Origin: Candidatus Caldilinea saccharophila
GTDB taxonomy: Bacteria > Chloroflexota > Anaerolineae > Caldilineales > Caldilineaceae
Reading direction: 5' to 3'
Length of the DNA: 64,000 nt
Assembly (NCBI GenBank): GCA_016710365.1
Contig: JADJVW010000004.1
Span: 124,001-188,000, forward strand
The translations under genes were made by a program, and so were the position numbers. Positions 1 through 8,573 of this stretch are shown piece by piece. How positions within the stretch are numbered: the stretch's first letter is position 1; every line of letters begins with the position of its first letter. Under the pieces are notes generated by a model. That model saw only the letters and a list, made by a program, of their open reading frames with translations. It had not been told where the DNA came from and made no database searches.

Positions 1-955
1 CTAGCTCGAACTTGCCGGCGGAGCCGTCGATCATGCCACGCAGCACCGCGGTGGAGTCGATGAACATTGCAGTTTGTCCAGCCAGGAAGGCGTTGCGGGT
101 GTCGACCGTCGTGCGCCCATAGTTGCCAAAGCTTCCTGCATCATACATCTCTTTCCACCACTCGAGGACGCGGACGCCCTCAGGGCTGTTAAAGAGGGCC
201 TCGGTGGCGGCGCCGTCGCGGCCATTGTCGTTATCCACATAGTAGCCGCCTGAAACCGCCAAGAGTTGTTCGACAAACCAGCCATAAATAGCAAAGGCGC
301 CACCACTCACGGTGACATTGCCGGATGCATCGCGCTGAGTCAGCTTGGCGGCGTAATCGGCCACTTCGTCAAAGGTGCGCGGAGCGACTTCGGGATCGAG
401 GCCGGCGGCTGCAAACATGTCCTTGTTGTAGTACAACAGCGGCGTCGAAGTATTGAAGGGCATTGAATATTGCTTGCCGTCAACGGTATAGTAGGCCAAC
501 ACATTGGGCTCGAAGTCGGAAGTGTCAAAATCCTCGGCATCCATGAAGTCCTGCACGGGCGTTGCCACGTCCAGATCCACCATCAGGCGGGTGGCGATGT
601 CGAACAACTGCACAACAGCCGGAATGTCGTTGCTCTGCAAGCCGGCTCTGAGCTTGTTCAGCGAGTCATCGTAGCTGCCCTGATAAGTTGGCTCCACAAA
701 ACAGGTGGACTGGCTGGCGTTGAAGTCGTCGGCCAGTTTGGGAATCGACTTCCCGCCGATGTCGCCGGCCATGCTGTGCCAGAAGGCGACGCGGGTGGCG
801 CCGGCAGGGACTTCCTGCGTCGTCGTATCGGCTGCATCACCTGCGGCGCTGTCCGGGGCCGGCGCCGCAGGCGCAACGGGCGCCGCGGTGCAAGCAGACA
901 GCACCATGCTCAGCACTATCAACAGACTCAGAATAAAAGACACTTGTTTTCTCAC
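1..955 (-). CDS. Sugar ABC transporter substrate-binding lipoprotein (3' end outside window)
   Basis: Extracytoplasmic solute-binding component of a carbohydrate importer of the SBP_bac_1 type. The start is the GTG at 955: an AAAGGAG ribosome site lies six bases upstream, and the first 21 residues are a basic then hydrophobic signal ending in the lipobox LSAC, with the lipidated Cys at residue 22. An Ala/Pro-rich linker follows, then the mature domain, which carries family-like segments such as RVAFWHSMAGD and LLYYNKDMFAAAGLDP. The frame is open to base 1, so about 318 residues are visible and roughly the last quarter is missing. It lies directly downstream of two permease genes on the same strand, so it is the last visible gene of the operon. 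The substrate cannot be told from sequence. Confidence 0.88.
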   Translation of the reverse strand, partial: MRKQVSFILSLLIVLSMVLSACTAAPVAPAAPAPDSAAGDAADTTTQEVPAGATRVAFWHSMAGDIGGKSIPKLADDFNASQSTCFVEPTYQGSYDDSLNKLRAGLQSNDIPAVVQLFDIATRLMVDLDVATPVQDFMDAEDFDTSDFEPNVLAYYTVDGKQYSMPFNTSTPLLYYNKDMFAAAGLDPEVAPRTFDEVADYAAKLTQRDASGNVTVSGGAFAIYGWFVEQLLAVSGGYYVDNDNGRDGAATEALFNSPEGVRVLEWWKEMYDAGSFGNYGRTTVDTRNAFLAGQTAMFIDSTAVLRGMIDGSAGKFEL

Positions 956-994
956 GATTGGCTCCTTTAAGATAGTTGGGATTGACAACGCTGT

Positions 995-1834
995 TTATCC
1001 TTTGACCGCACCTGCGGTCAAGCCACGAATCAACTGGCGATTGCCCACGATAAAGAGTGCAAACGTGGGCAGCAACACCAGAACCACACCCGCCATAACG
1101 ACATTAAACGCAAACCGCTCTTCATCTTGTAGCAGGGTAATGCCGATCTGCACCGTGCGCATCTGCTGATCATTGGTGATCAGCAGCGGCCATAGATATT
1201 GATTGTAAGTTTGTAGAAAGCTGTAGACGGCCAGCGTGCCAAGCGCCGGCCGGGCCAGGGGCAGCACAATCGCAGTCAAAAAGCGTAGGCTGCCACACCC
1301 GTCAATAGTTGCTGCGTCCTGTAGTTCGCGCGGAATGGTGAGGAAGAACTGCCGCAGCAGGAATGTGCCAAACGCCGTCGCCAGAAAGGGAACGGTCAGC
1401 CCCATATAGGTGTCGGTCCAGCCCAGACTGCGCACCGTCAGATAGTTGGGAATGATGGTGGCTTCCCAAGGAATCATCAGGGTGGACAGAAAGACCAGAA
1501 ACATCAGGGTGCGGCCCTTGAAATCGATAAACGCAAACGCATACGCGGCAAGACTTGCGGTGATCAATTGTCCTGCCATGACGAGTGAGGACTGGACAAT
1601 GCTGTTGAAGAGGTAGCGCAGGAGGGGCGCCTGCTCCAGCGCTCGCACAAAGTTGGTCAAGTAGAGGCTCGTTGGCGCCAGGAGGGGCGGGTAGGACGCC
1701 ACCTCAGTCTCGCTCAACATGCTGATCGTCAGGGCGGACCACAAGGGAAAGACCACAATGACTGCCACAACCGTCAGCAGCAGGTAAAGAGCCATGTTGG
1801 TTAGGATGCGTTGCCACCTGGCGTCGAGGCTCAT
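995..1834 (-). CDS. Carbohydrate ABC transporter permease, MalG/UgpE type
   Basis: Inner-membrane subunit of the sugar importer, 279 residues, normal for MalG-like permeases. About six hydrophobic segments are visible. The cytoplasmic EAA loop that contacts the ATPase is at about residues 170-200 (PRELQDAATIDGCGSLRF, then LPLARPALG). Its ATG overlaps the stop of the upstream permease by four bases, which implies translational coupling. The binding-protein gene follows after 39 bases. No ATP-binding subunit is encoded here; in this family the ATPase is often shared and encoded elsewhere. Confidence 0.92.
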   Translation of the reverse strand: MSLDARWQRILTNMALYLLLTVVAVIVVFPLWSALTISMLSETEVASYPPLLAPTSLYLTNFVRALEQAPLLRYLFNSIVQSSLVMAGQLITASLAAYAFAFIDFKGRTLMFLVFLSTLMIPWEATIIPNYLTVRSLGWTDTYMGLTVPFLATAFGTFLLRQFFLTIPRELQDAATIDGCGSLRFLTAIVLPLARPALGTLAVYSFLQTYNQYLWPLLITNDQQMRTVQIGITLLQDEERFAFNVVMAGVVLVLLPTFALFIVGNRQLIRGLTAGAVKG

Positions 1835-2778
1835 TCGTAGACAACCCTTCGTTCAATCACACCGAACTGTATAATCGTAACGACTAACATAATAAAGAAC
1901 AGCACAATCGACTGCGCGGCGGCATAGCTATACTGGCCGTTAAAATAGAACTCCCGATAGATCGAGAACACCAGTACATTGGTGGAATTAATCGGGCCAC
2001 CTTTAGTAAGGACGTGAAATTGTGTGAAAGCTTGAAATGCCGCCAGCAAATCCACCACCAGCAGAAAAAAGATGGTGGGCGACAGCAGAGGCAATGTGAT
2101 GTGGCGAAACCTGGCTGGCCCCGATGCGCCGTCGATCATGGCGCTCTCGTATAGCTCCTCAGGGATGCCTTGCATGCCCGCCAGCAAGATCACCGTGTTC
2201 AGCCCCAACTGCAGCCACACTGTGACCAGCGCCACGGATGGCAGCGCGGTGCGTACATCGGTCAGCCAGCCTACGCTGGGAATTCCCAGCAGGCCTAATA
2301 GATAGTTGAGCATCCCCAACGCGGGATGGAACAGGTACAAAAAAATGAGCGAGGCCGTCGCGGCCGACACCGCAATCGTCAACGAGAAGATCATGCGGAA
2401 AATGCTGATGCGACGTAGACGCAGATTGCCGAGCAAAGCCAGGCCCAGTGCGATCACCAACGTTGTGGGCACCGTATAGAGCACGAACAACAGGGTGCGC
2501 TGTAGGCTGTTAAGGAATTGAGGACTTTGCAGCAGACGTTGATATTGCGTCAGTCCTACGAATGCCACAGGACGCCCGATCGGATCCGTCAGTTGCGTAC
2601 TCAGTATAAATGATCTGATAAGCGGAATAAACACAAAGGCAAGGAAGATCAGAAGCGAGGGAGAAGGGTAAGCCAGCGCTAACAGAAACTTCTTCACTTC
2701 TCGCCATCGGGCGCGCGACGAAGGGAGGCGTCTCGATGATTTTTGGGATGCCAGCCTCTGCTCATTGGTTACCATCAT
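1831..2778 (-). CDS. Carbohydrate ABC transporter permease, MalF/UgpA type
   Basis: First gene of the importer operon, 315 residues. It has a basic N-terminal tail of about 30 residues, six predicted membrane spans, and the EAA loop at about residues 206-236 (PEELYESAMIDGASGPARF, then LPLLSPTIFF). It pairs with the MalG-type permease to form the transmembrane channel. The gene is intact, and its stop overlaps the next start. Its promoter should lie in the 150 bases upstream, where two TATAAT hexamers are seen on the minus strand. Confidence 0.92.
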   Translation of the reverse strand: MMVTNEQRLASQKSSRRLPSSRARWREVKKFLLALAYPSPSLLIFLAFVFIPLIRSFILSTQLTDPIGRPVAFVGLTQYQRLLQSPQFLNSLQRTLLFVLYTVPTTLVIALGLALLGNLRLRRISIFRMIFSLTIAVSAATASLIFLYLFHPALGMLNYLLGLLGIPSVGWLTDVRTALPSVALVTVWLQLGLNTVILLAGMQGIPEELYESAMIDGASGPARFRHITLPLLSPTIFFLLVVDLLAAFQAFTQFHVLTKGGPINSTNVLVFSIYREFYFNGQYSYAAAQSIVLFFIMLVVTIIQFGVIERRVVYE

Positions 2779-2842
2779 CGATATTGCTTTCTTTCTGCAT
2801 TGAAAGAGTATCAGCGATCCGGCTAACCACTACGATGGATTG

Positions 2843-2872
2843 ATTATAACATCTTGGCTGCGCTTGATTATA
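2843..2872 (-). promoter_or_regulatory. Possible -10 elements of the sugar importer operon
   Basis: On the minus strand two perfect TATAAT hexamers occur (2848-2843 and 2872-2867), 65-95 bases upstream of the first permease start. No convincing -35 box is spaced correctly, so this is only a candidate promoter. No clear repressor operator was recognised. Confidence 0.25.
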
Positions 2873-2936
2873 CCGGATTGTCAGCTACTCTACAAATGAC
2901 TTGGCTCTTGGCTTATTTTGCGGTTTCGGTTCTGGA

Positions 2937-2965
2937 TTGACATTGCCCAACCGTCGTGCTATTCT
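2937..2965 (+). promoter_or_regulatory. Strong sigma70-type promoter
   Basis: TTGACA at 2937-2942 and TATTCT at 2960-2965 are separated by exactly 17 bases on the plus strand. Transcription would start near 2972 and run into a leader that ends in an intrinsic terminator (3130-3163), ahead of the small gene at 3201 and rtcB. Confidence 0.6.
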
Positions 2966-2993
2966 GCAACTATTGGAGTCCGAGAGGCAAATC

Positions 2994-3107
2994 ATGCACA
3001 TGCACCTGTGGATAGCGTCCGAACCTAGCATTGACGCCCACATCGTCTGCCAAGACGAACGTGTTTTTTACGCGCGCCGTGTGCTGTCCGCCTACCGGAG
3101 TAGCTGA
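2994..3107 (+). CDS. Possible 37-residue leader peptide
   Basis: A short frame starts at ATG 2994 (MHMHLWIASEPS...) with GAGAGG about eight bases upstream, and ends 22 bases before an intrinsic terminator. It lies wholly inside the leader made from the promoter at 2937-2965. The peptide has no recognised family and no run of one regulatory amino acid beyond two early His codons. It may be a real leader peptide, an unrelated small protein, or chance. Position and ribosome site are the only support. Confidence 0.3.
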   Translation: MHMHLWIASEPSIDAHIVCQDERVFYARRVLSAYRSS

Positions 3108-3129
3108 TTCCATCGTTTCAGTGTTTCGA

Positions 3130-3163
3130 GCCGCAGACCACACGGTCTGCGGCTTTTCTTTTT
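3130..3163 (+). terminator. Intrinsic terminator / possible attenuator
   Basis: A perfect 10-bp stem (GCCGCAGACC, loop ACAC, GGTCTGCGGC; 3130-3153) is followed by TTTTCTTTTT. It points along the plus strand and lies 38 bases before the next start codon, so it either ends a short upstream transcript or works as an attenuator for the small gene and rtcB. Confidence 0.75.
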
Positions 3164-3200
3164 GCCCGATTGGGCTTGTTCGATAGGGAGGACTGCACCT

Positions 3201-3387
3201 ATGACTGTCAAGACCTTGACCCTCGATTCCGTAACGTTGCTCGCCACGACCGGCCGCGCCTGCGATATCGACGCGCTCATGCAATGTCTTGACGATCGTG
3301 CGTCCTTTACCGAGTGCAAGCTGATCGATCACGCGCTAGGATTGGTCGAAGGCCGAGAAGGTTGGCAGCAAATCCAGCATTATTTTT
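3201..3387 (+). pseudogene. 5' part of a small conserved protein gene, split by an insertion element
   Basis: The start is ATG 3201, after a good AGGGAGG ribosome site at 3186-3192. About 62 native residues are readable (MTVKTLTLDSVTLLATTGRA...GWQQIQHYF), then the frame runs into the inverted repeat of an IS982-like element and stops at once. The missing 3' part reappears in the same orientation after the element (6007-6138: LLFGNPMQRNYAALFFKRRG). The joined product would be about 105 residues, mostly helical, of unknown function. Downstream of the split gene lies rtcB, and both were probably read from the promoter at 2937. Confidence 0.65.
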
Positions 3388-3397
3388 GGGTCTAATG

Positions 3398-3586
3398 CTA
3401 GTTGAATGCAAGCTGTTTGATGTTGAGCCAGTCGGTGCGGTCTAACAGGCGATTGATATAGATGGCGATGGTGTGTGCGGTCAGTTTGGCAATGAGGCGA
3501 GCACAGAGTCCGTGAAAGGAATGTGCGTGGTTGGTTTCAATGTTGAACTGGGCAGTGAGCTGGTTGTTGACGGTTTCGATCAGTTG
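3398..3586 (-). pseudogene. C-terminal fragment of IS982-like transposase
   Basis: Minus-strand frame from the IS66 insertion point to TAG at 3398-3400. It reads FRQLIETVNNQLTAQFNIET, then HSFHGLCARLIAKLTAHT and a short tail ending QLAFN. This is the typical C-terminus of IS982 transposases, including the last acidic residue of the DDE triad in RQLIE. It continues the N-terminal part found at 5169-5906, from which the IS66-like element (3595-5160) separates it. Confidence 0.8.
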
Positions 3587-5168
3587 GCGGAAACGTAACT
3601 ATTCAGGCTGAGGCAGCCAAGGGTAAAGGGATGAAGGGTTGGCCGGTCAAAGCATCATAGAGAGCAGCCATGACATTAGCGCCTTGCTTGCGCACGGTTG
3701 AAATATAACTGCGGATGGCGCAGAAGGTCTGTGCGCCTTGTCGGGTGCGGAAGGCGCCAGAGACTTTCTGTTTGACCTTGACCATTCTGATGTCCCGTTC
3801 GGCGAGATTGTTGTCGAAGGGAAGCGCAAAGTCATGCATGAAGGCCAGAACGCCGGTGCGATATTTGTCGAGGCGGTCCAGCAAGTTCTTTGGCGGCGAC
3901 TGTTTGGGACGACCTCGCTTGCTGGAGGGCGGCGTTTTGGGTGGCGGATTGACCTCGAATCCCCGCTGAAGAATGGCTTCGTACTTGGCCGCATAATGAG
4001 CAAGGCGGTCGGGTTCAAGGGAGTTGACCGAGCCAAAGGTCGCTGCAGTTTTGGCTTCCGCGACTTCCATCCTGATGTCACCCAGGAGTTGGGTCATCTC
4101 GTTCGCCCACGGCTGTTGATACTGGTCGCTGATGAACTGGAGTTCGCGCAGGTGGTGGGCGTTGCAAAAGAGATGGTCACATTGGTCAAAGGTCAGATAC
4201 GAACTCCAGTGGTCGTGGACAGCATAGCCGGTGAGGGCTGGCAGGATGCCGATCTCCTGCATCGCTTCCTGGCCGCGTTTGGGATGCAAAGCAAAGAAGG
4301 TCAGCCATTCGGTGCTGGCGCTATGCAACCAGTGCAGTTTTCCTTCCACCCGCAAACCACTTTGGTCACAGTGGACAACATCGGCTTGACACAACTGGCG
4401 ATGAATCTCGACCAACGCCGGCTCGCAGCCGGTTGCCAGCGCCTGATTGGCATCCATGACAAAGGCCCAGGCGGGTGCATGACCGTAGAAATCCTCCAGC
4501 AGTTCACAGGTGCGGGCGATGGGAATGAAGTGATAGTTGTTCAAATAGCTGGCCTGCGCTTTGAGGCGCGCACCATACTGAACTGGCTGACTCACTCCCA
4601 CCGGAAAAGCCGCCTGCACGCACTGCTGACATTGACCGCAGTATTTGATCTCGGCTCGATGTTCGGTGACTTCGATGCGTACAGGAGGGACATCGTACAC
4701 CTGGCGTCGTACATGGGTGCTGGCTGCCACTGCCGACAAGTCACTCGCACAGTGCGGACATTGACTCAATTCGTGAATCGTAATGTGGTCGGCGTGCTCG
4801 CTCATCTCCAACGTGTGACCTGGATGTCCTTCCTGTCCCCCAGGCTTGCGTCCCTTTGCTTGACGCAAGCTGCGCGTCTTCGGCTTGGACAACCCATCGC
4901 TACTCGGCGGCTTGCTACTGTTGCGGCTCTGCTTTGACACCTGGTCTTCAAGCTTCTGCACGCGTTGGCTCAGTTCATCGAGATGATCCTGCAACAACAA
5001 CACCAGGTCGATGAGCGCATTCTTATCCAGCTGTTCTAGTTGCTCACGCGTGAATCTAGGTAACGGTTCCATAGGGTTAAAGCTTATCCGACAATTGTTA
5101 GTTTTACCTTTGCGTTCCGTTTGATTGTTATACTATCTGCACCTCAGCCTGAATAGTTACGCGGAAAC
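3587..5168. mobile_element. IS66-family insertion sequence with 8-bp target duplication
   Basis: The element spans 3595-5160 (1566 bp). Its ends are inverted repeats starting GTAACTATTCAGGCTGAGG, and GTAA termini are typical of IS66. It is flanked on both sides by the direct repeat GCGGAAAC (3587-3594 and 5161-5168), the 8-bp duplication expected of this family. It carries only the large transposase gene, with no tnpA/tnpB partners, as in the single-gene subgroup of IS66. It is inserted in the transposase gene of an IS982-like element. Confidence 0.92.
3603..5072 (-). CDS. IS66-family transposase (TnpC type)
   Basis: DDE transposase of 489 residues, intact. An N-terminal leucine-rich coiled coil (DHLDELSQRVQKLEDQVSK, about residues 30-48) is followed by the family signature NSSKPPSSDG and KPGGQEGHPG. 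A zinc-binding region follows with CPHC and CGQC pairs near residues 105 and 150, then the catalytic core (VHCDQSGLRV, YAVHDHWSSY, and NNLAERDIRMVKVKQKVSGA near the C-terminus). It catalyses transposition of the surrounding element. The intact frame and perfect target duplication suggest recent insertion. Confidence 0.93.
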   Translation of the reverse strand: MEPLPRFTREQLEQLDKNALIDLVLLLQDHLDELSQRVQKLEDQVSKQSRNSSKPPSSDGLSKPKTRSLRQAKGRKPGGQEGHPGHTLEMSEHADHITIHELSQCPHCASDLSAVAASTHVRRQVYDVPPVRIEVTEHRAEIKYCGQCQQCVQAAFPVGVSQPVQYGARLKAQASYLNNYHFIPIARTCELLEDFYGHAPAWAFVMDANQALATGCEPALVEIHRQLCQADVVHCDQSGLRVEGKLHWLHSASTEWLTFFALHPKRGQEAMQEIGILPALTGYAVHDHWSSYLTFDQCDHLFCNAHHLRELQFISDQYQQPWANEMTQLLGDIRMEVAEAKTAATFGSVNSLEPDRLAHYAAKYEAILQRGFEVNPPPKTPPSSKRGRPKQSPPKNLLDRLDKYRTGVLAFMHDFALPFDNNLAERDIRMVKVKQKVSGAFRTRQGAQTFCAIRSYISTVRKQGANVMAALYDALTGQPFIPLPLAASA

Positions 5169-5906
5169 CATTAAGCAAGGTGGCAACAGCGGGCGGGAGT
5201 TGAACCTTTTGGTTACGGCGAGGGACGGTCAACAGACGGATGTTGTTCGTTGCGGCGAGTTCACTGGCGTGGGCTTGGCTGATGTAGGCCTTGTCCGCTA
5301 CGACGTCGAGGTTGTGATGTCCACTGAGCAATTCGCTGCCGGCTGGAAGGTCGCACACGTTGGCCGAGGTGAGTTCAAAATCGAGAATCAGACCATTACC
5401 CGTAATCAGCAGATGCAGTTTGTAGCCATAGTAGGTTAGCTTTTGAGACCGCTTTGCCATAGGCGGCGCCGTTGACAATCCATTCGGCGCCACGGTAGCC
5501 GGACAACGCGCCGAACGAGGTGAAAGTTCATGACTGGCACAGGGAGGCTGTCCACGATACACTGGCAGTCATGGGCGATCTCCATCGCTTGCAGCACCGT
5601 ACGGCGTATCGCATTGAGCAGGTCAGTCAACTGCCGTCGCCGCCGATTGAAGCGGCTTTGCGTCGGCAAACGCGGAAACATATCTCGGTACGCTCTCATG
5701 TTGCTCAATAATCCCGTCTCAACATCCCAGCCCTTGCTCTCACCAACCAAGAGCAGAGTGCACAACTCACTATCGCTACACGCTGGCGCAGGGCCAGTCG
5801 TATGTGCCCGACCGGTCTTTGTCAGCCGCTTGAGCGTATCGTCGACAATGACGTATGTGTACAAACAAAAATCGGCAAAGTCGAAATCATCAGCTTCGTG
5901 TATCAT
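5169..5906 (-). pseudogene. N-terminal and central part of IS982-like transposase, frameshifted and interrupted
   Basis: The start is ATG 5906 (MIHEADDFDFADFCLYTYVI...). The first frame runs to about 5440 and includes the helix-turn-helix-like N-terminal region and the first catalytic Asp in CQCIVDSLPVPV. It shifts frame near 5450-5560 and continues as KLTYYGYKLHLLITGNG...DVVADKAYIS, with the second catalytic Asp in VADKAY. The IS66-like element then cuts the frame at 5160; the rest is at 3398-3586. It is inactive as it stands. Confidence 0.8.
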
Positions 5907-6006
5907 GGAGTTGAGTCCTTTGTTGCATACCTTGCTTGGCTGTCAACCGCAATTGTATGCCTTCAAAGGACTCTTTTCCACCGTCTGTTCAACTAGCATT
6001 AGGCCC

Positions 6007-6138
6007 TAGTTGTTATTCGGCAACCCGATGCAGCGTAATTATGCGGCGCTTTTCTTCAAACGACGCGGGGCGGTGGAAATTCTGGCGGATGCGATTGCCG
6101 TCGGCGCCGTGGACACCGTGCAGGCATATGCTCGCTGA
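6007..6138 (+). pseudogene. 3' part of the split small gene upstream of rtcB
   Basis: Directly after the right inverted repeat the frame reads LLFGNPMQRNYAALFFKRRG and then AVEILADAIAVGAVDTVQAYAR, ending at TGA 6136-6138. It lacks a start codon of its own. Its sense fits the truncated protein at 3201-3387, which ends QQIQHYF. The pair is best read as one gene of about 105 codons split by the element. rtcB starts 33 bases after its stop. Confidence 0.55.
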
Positions 6139-6170
6139 GTAATCAGGCTCATCGCAGTGGGGGTGTAAAC

Positions 6171-7527
6171 ATGAAGACACAGAAGACACAGAAAACACAT
6201 AAGCTGTTGGATAACTATCGCCATTTGACCAACTTCCCTGAAATTGCCCAGGCCGCTGCACGGTGGGCCAAAGCCAATCCACAGGCCACGCCGGCAGAAC
6301 TGCTGGCACGGGTGGAGGCTAGTTATGGCGTCGAGCAGTGGCTGACCGTCACTGATAAACCGGCCCCGTTTGCTATGTTTGGTGAGCCGGGCGCCCATAT
6401 TCCGTACAACGCGGTCGAGCAGATGGAGATGGTGATGCGTCTGCCTGTCGCCCGACGCGGCGCTTTGATGCCCGACGCCCACTTGGGATACGCTATGCCG
6501 ATCGGTGGCGTGGTCAGCATGGCAGGGGTCATTTCGCCCTCTTTTGTGGGCTACGACATCTCGTGCATGATGCAGCTTTCGCTCTTCGACCTGACGCCGG
6601 CGCAGTTCATGGCCGAGCGGAGGCAACTGGCTGCCGTGCTGCGCGACGAGACTTCTTTCGGGCTGGGCGCCGATTTCAAGAGCGGTCAGCGCCGGCACGC
6701 GGTTATGGACGACCTGCGCTGGAAGGATACGAAGTTTCTGGGCGGACTGAAGGCAAAAGCTGGGCAGCAACTCGGCTCATCGGGCGGCGGCAATCATTTT
6801 GCCGACCTCATGCTCGTGGATTTCGTGCGCGACCACGAAGGCTATCGCGCCGGCGCGCAGGCAGTCGGCCTGTTGACGCACAGCGGCAGCCGCGGCGCCG
6901 GTTACAAGACCGCCACCCACTACGTCGGGATGGCCGCGGCTTACACCAGGCAGATTGCGCGCAAGATCCCGAACGGCTACGAATGGCTGGCGCTCGACGC
7001 AGAGTTGGGCCAGGAGTATCTGAGCGCTATGCAGTTGATGGGCGCCTATGCCCGCCAACCACGACTTGATCCACGATCATTTCGTGGCCGCCGCGGGATT
7101 GGGACAACGTTACCGGGTGTGGAACCGTCACAACTACGCCTGGGTGGAGGACGCAGGCGTCATCCATCGCAAGGGGGCCACGCCAGCCGAACAGGGAACG
7201 GTCGGCCTCATTCCAGGGTCGAGTGGCACGGCTTCGTATCTTGTGCGCGGGCTGGGCAACGCGGAGAGCCTGCACTCATCTTCGCACGGCGCCGGGCGGT
7301 GGTTTTCGCGCACGGAGGCCAAGCGCCGCTACGACGAACAGGCATTTCTGCAGCACATGGCTGCGCTTGACATCCTGCACTTTGGGCTGGAGCCGGATGA
7401 GACTTTCCAGGCCTACAAGGATATCGAAATGGTGATCGCTCTGCAGGAGGACATCCTGATCGAAGTCATTGCCAAGATGACGCCGAAAGTTGTGCTGATG
7501 GGCGGCAAAAGCGATGACGGCGATTGA
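6171..7527 (+). CDS. rtcB: RtcB-family RNA ligase, one apparent frameshift
   Basis: RNA 3'-phosphate/5'-hydroxyl ligase family, using GTP and manganese. The first frame (from ATG 6171) carries MPDAHLGYAMPIGG, YDISCM (the metal-binding DxxC region), SSGGGNHF and LTHSGSRGAG. The frame breaks near 7042 in a GCCCGCC run, where one C too many is present. It continues as NHDLIHDHF, HNYAWVEDAGVIHRKGA, VGLIPGSSGTASYL and SSSHGAGRWFSR, whose His is the residue guanylylated in known RtcB. Total about 450 residues. The YDIS variant of the usual VDIG motif places it in a divergent subgroup. The start has no strong ribosome site, and the first 11 codons are a near-repeat of AAGACACAG. Confidence 0.85.
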
Positions 7528-7545
7528 AAAGACGGCGGTTGAGAG

Positions 7546-8409
7546 ATGACGCACGCGTTCAATCAGCTAACCGACCATGTTTACTGGCTATCGCCGGACA
7601 GCACGACCGACCGTCCGGTGTTGGGTGTGATCGCGGGCGCGACCGGCTCGCTGATCGTGGACGCCGGCAATTCGCCTGCTCATGCGCGCGTGCTCCTTGA
7701 CCAGATTGACGCTGCAAATTTGCCGGCGCCGCGTTATCTGGTCGTGACGCACTGGCACTGGGATCACTGGTTTGCGACCGCGGCCTACAATCTGCCGACG
7801 GTAGCGCACGCGTCGACGCGGCGCATCCTGGCGGCGCAGGCAACGTGGGACTGGAGCGACGCCGCGCTCGACGCACGCGTGGCGCAAGGAGCGGAGATTG
7901 CCTTTTGCCGCGACATGATCAAAGCCGAGTTGCCTGAACGCAACCGCCTCGTGCTGCGCCCGCCCGACCTGGCCTTCGACGGTGAGTTGGAGATCGACCT
8001 GGGCGGCGTGACGTGCCGGCTGATCCACGTGGGCGGCGACCATGCGGCCGACTCGATCATTGTCCACGCACCGGAGGATCGAGTGGTCTTTCTGAGCGAC
8101 TGTCGCTATGAAGATATCTACGCCACGCCGCGCCGCTATACAGTTGCCAATGCGCTGCCCTTGTTTGACCGTCTGCTGGCGCTGGAAGCGGATCTCTATC
8201 TTGGCGGCCACGAACCGGCGCCGCTCCTCCGGCCCGCGTTGGTGGAGGAGGCTTTGCGCGTGCGTCATGCCGGTAAGATCGTCGAGCGCATCGGCGACGA
8301 CCGCGTGGCGGTGATCGATGAGTTGCGGCGCCAGGGAAATCTGATGCTCGATGAGGATACGCTCGACTGTGTTGATGCGTTTTTGGCGGGTCTCCGCAAG
8401 GGCGGCTGA
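7546..8409 (+). CDS. MBL-fold metallo-hydrolase
   Basis: Metallo-beta-lactamase fold hydrolase, 287 residues. The zinc motif HxHxDH is seen as THWHWDHW at about residue 68. Other metal ligands are in HVGGDHAADS (about 163) and LYLGGHEPAP (about 220), and an acidic ligand in VVFLSDCRYED. The start ATG is 19 bases after the rtcB stop, preceded by GGTTGAGAG. The substrate is unknown; many such proteins act on thioesters, lactones or phosphoesters. Co-orientation with rtcB suggests one transcript but no functional link is evident. Confidence 0.85.
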   Translation: MTHAFNQLTDHVYWLSPDSTTDRPVLGVIAGATGSLIVDAGNSPAHARVLLDQIDAANLPAPRYLVVTHWHWDHWFATAAYNLPTVAHASTRRILAAQATWDWSDAALDARVAQGAEIAFCRDMIKAELPERNRLVLRPPDLAFDGELEIDLGGVTCRLIHVGGDHAADSIIVHAPEDRVVFLSDCRYEDIYATPRRYTVANALPLFDRLLALEADLYLGGHEPAPLLRPALVEEALRVRHAGKIVERIGDDRVAVIDELRRQGNLMLDEDTLDCVDAFLAGLRKGG

Positions 8410-8440
8410 GCCAACAGGACGCCTGACCTGAAAATAGTTT

Positions 8441-8480
8441 TGACGCAGAGTCGCAGAGATGCAGAGGCTCGCAGAGAAAG
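8441..8480. repeat. GCAGAG-type degenerate intergenic repeat
   Basis: The stretch TGACGCAGAGTCGCAGAGAT, then GCAGAGGCTCGCAGAGAAAG, repeats the unit CGCAGAG with small variations. A related copy with an inverted partner lies at 23119-23215. Non-coding. Confidence 0.6.
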
Positions 8481-8537
8481 GCTATTTTCATTGTTCGTTG
8501 GCGCCTCGCAGGGGCATGGTCACTGACGTGTTAAACT

Positions 8538-8564
8538 GCAGGTCGGGCTGATAACCCGACCTGC
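8538..8564. terminator. Palindromic hairpin between convergent genes
   Basis: GCAGGTCGGG (8538-8547) pairs with CCCGACCTGC (8555-8564) around a 7-base loop. It lies between the stops of the MBL gene (plus) and ftsK (minus), so it can end either transcript, although no long T-tract follows. The stem sequence matches the GTCGGGCT palindromes in the array at 37 kb, so it is also a copy of that repeat family. Confidence 0.55.
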
Positions 8565-8573
8565 CAGCGAGCC

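Larger units (their letters stand above)
3388..6006. mobile_element. IS982-family-like element, interrupted by an IS66-like element
   Basis: The ends are 19-bp inverted repeats matching at 18 of 19 positions: GGGTCTAATGCTAGTTGAA at 3388-3406 and its complement at 5988-6006. Without the nested IS66 and its target duplication the element is about 1.05 kb, the usual IS982 size. It carries one transposase on the minus strand, now in pieces. No clear target duplication was found at the outer ends. It sits inside a small gene upstream of rtcB. Confidence 0.75.

Noticed and set aside
3388..6006. A composite transposon
   Set aside because: The inner element is simply inserted in the outer element's transposase gene; there are no two flanking copies of one IS.
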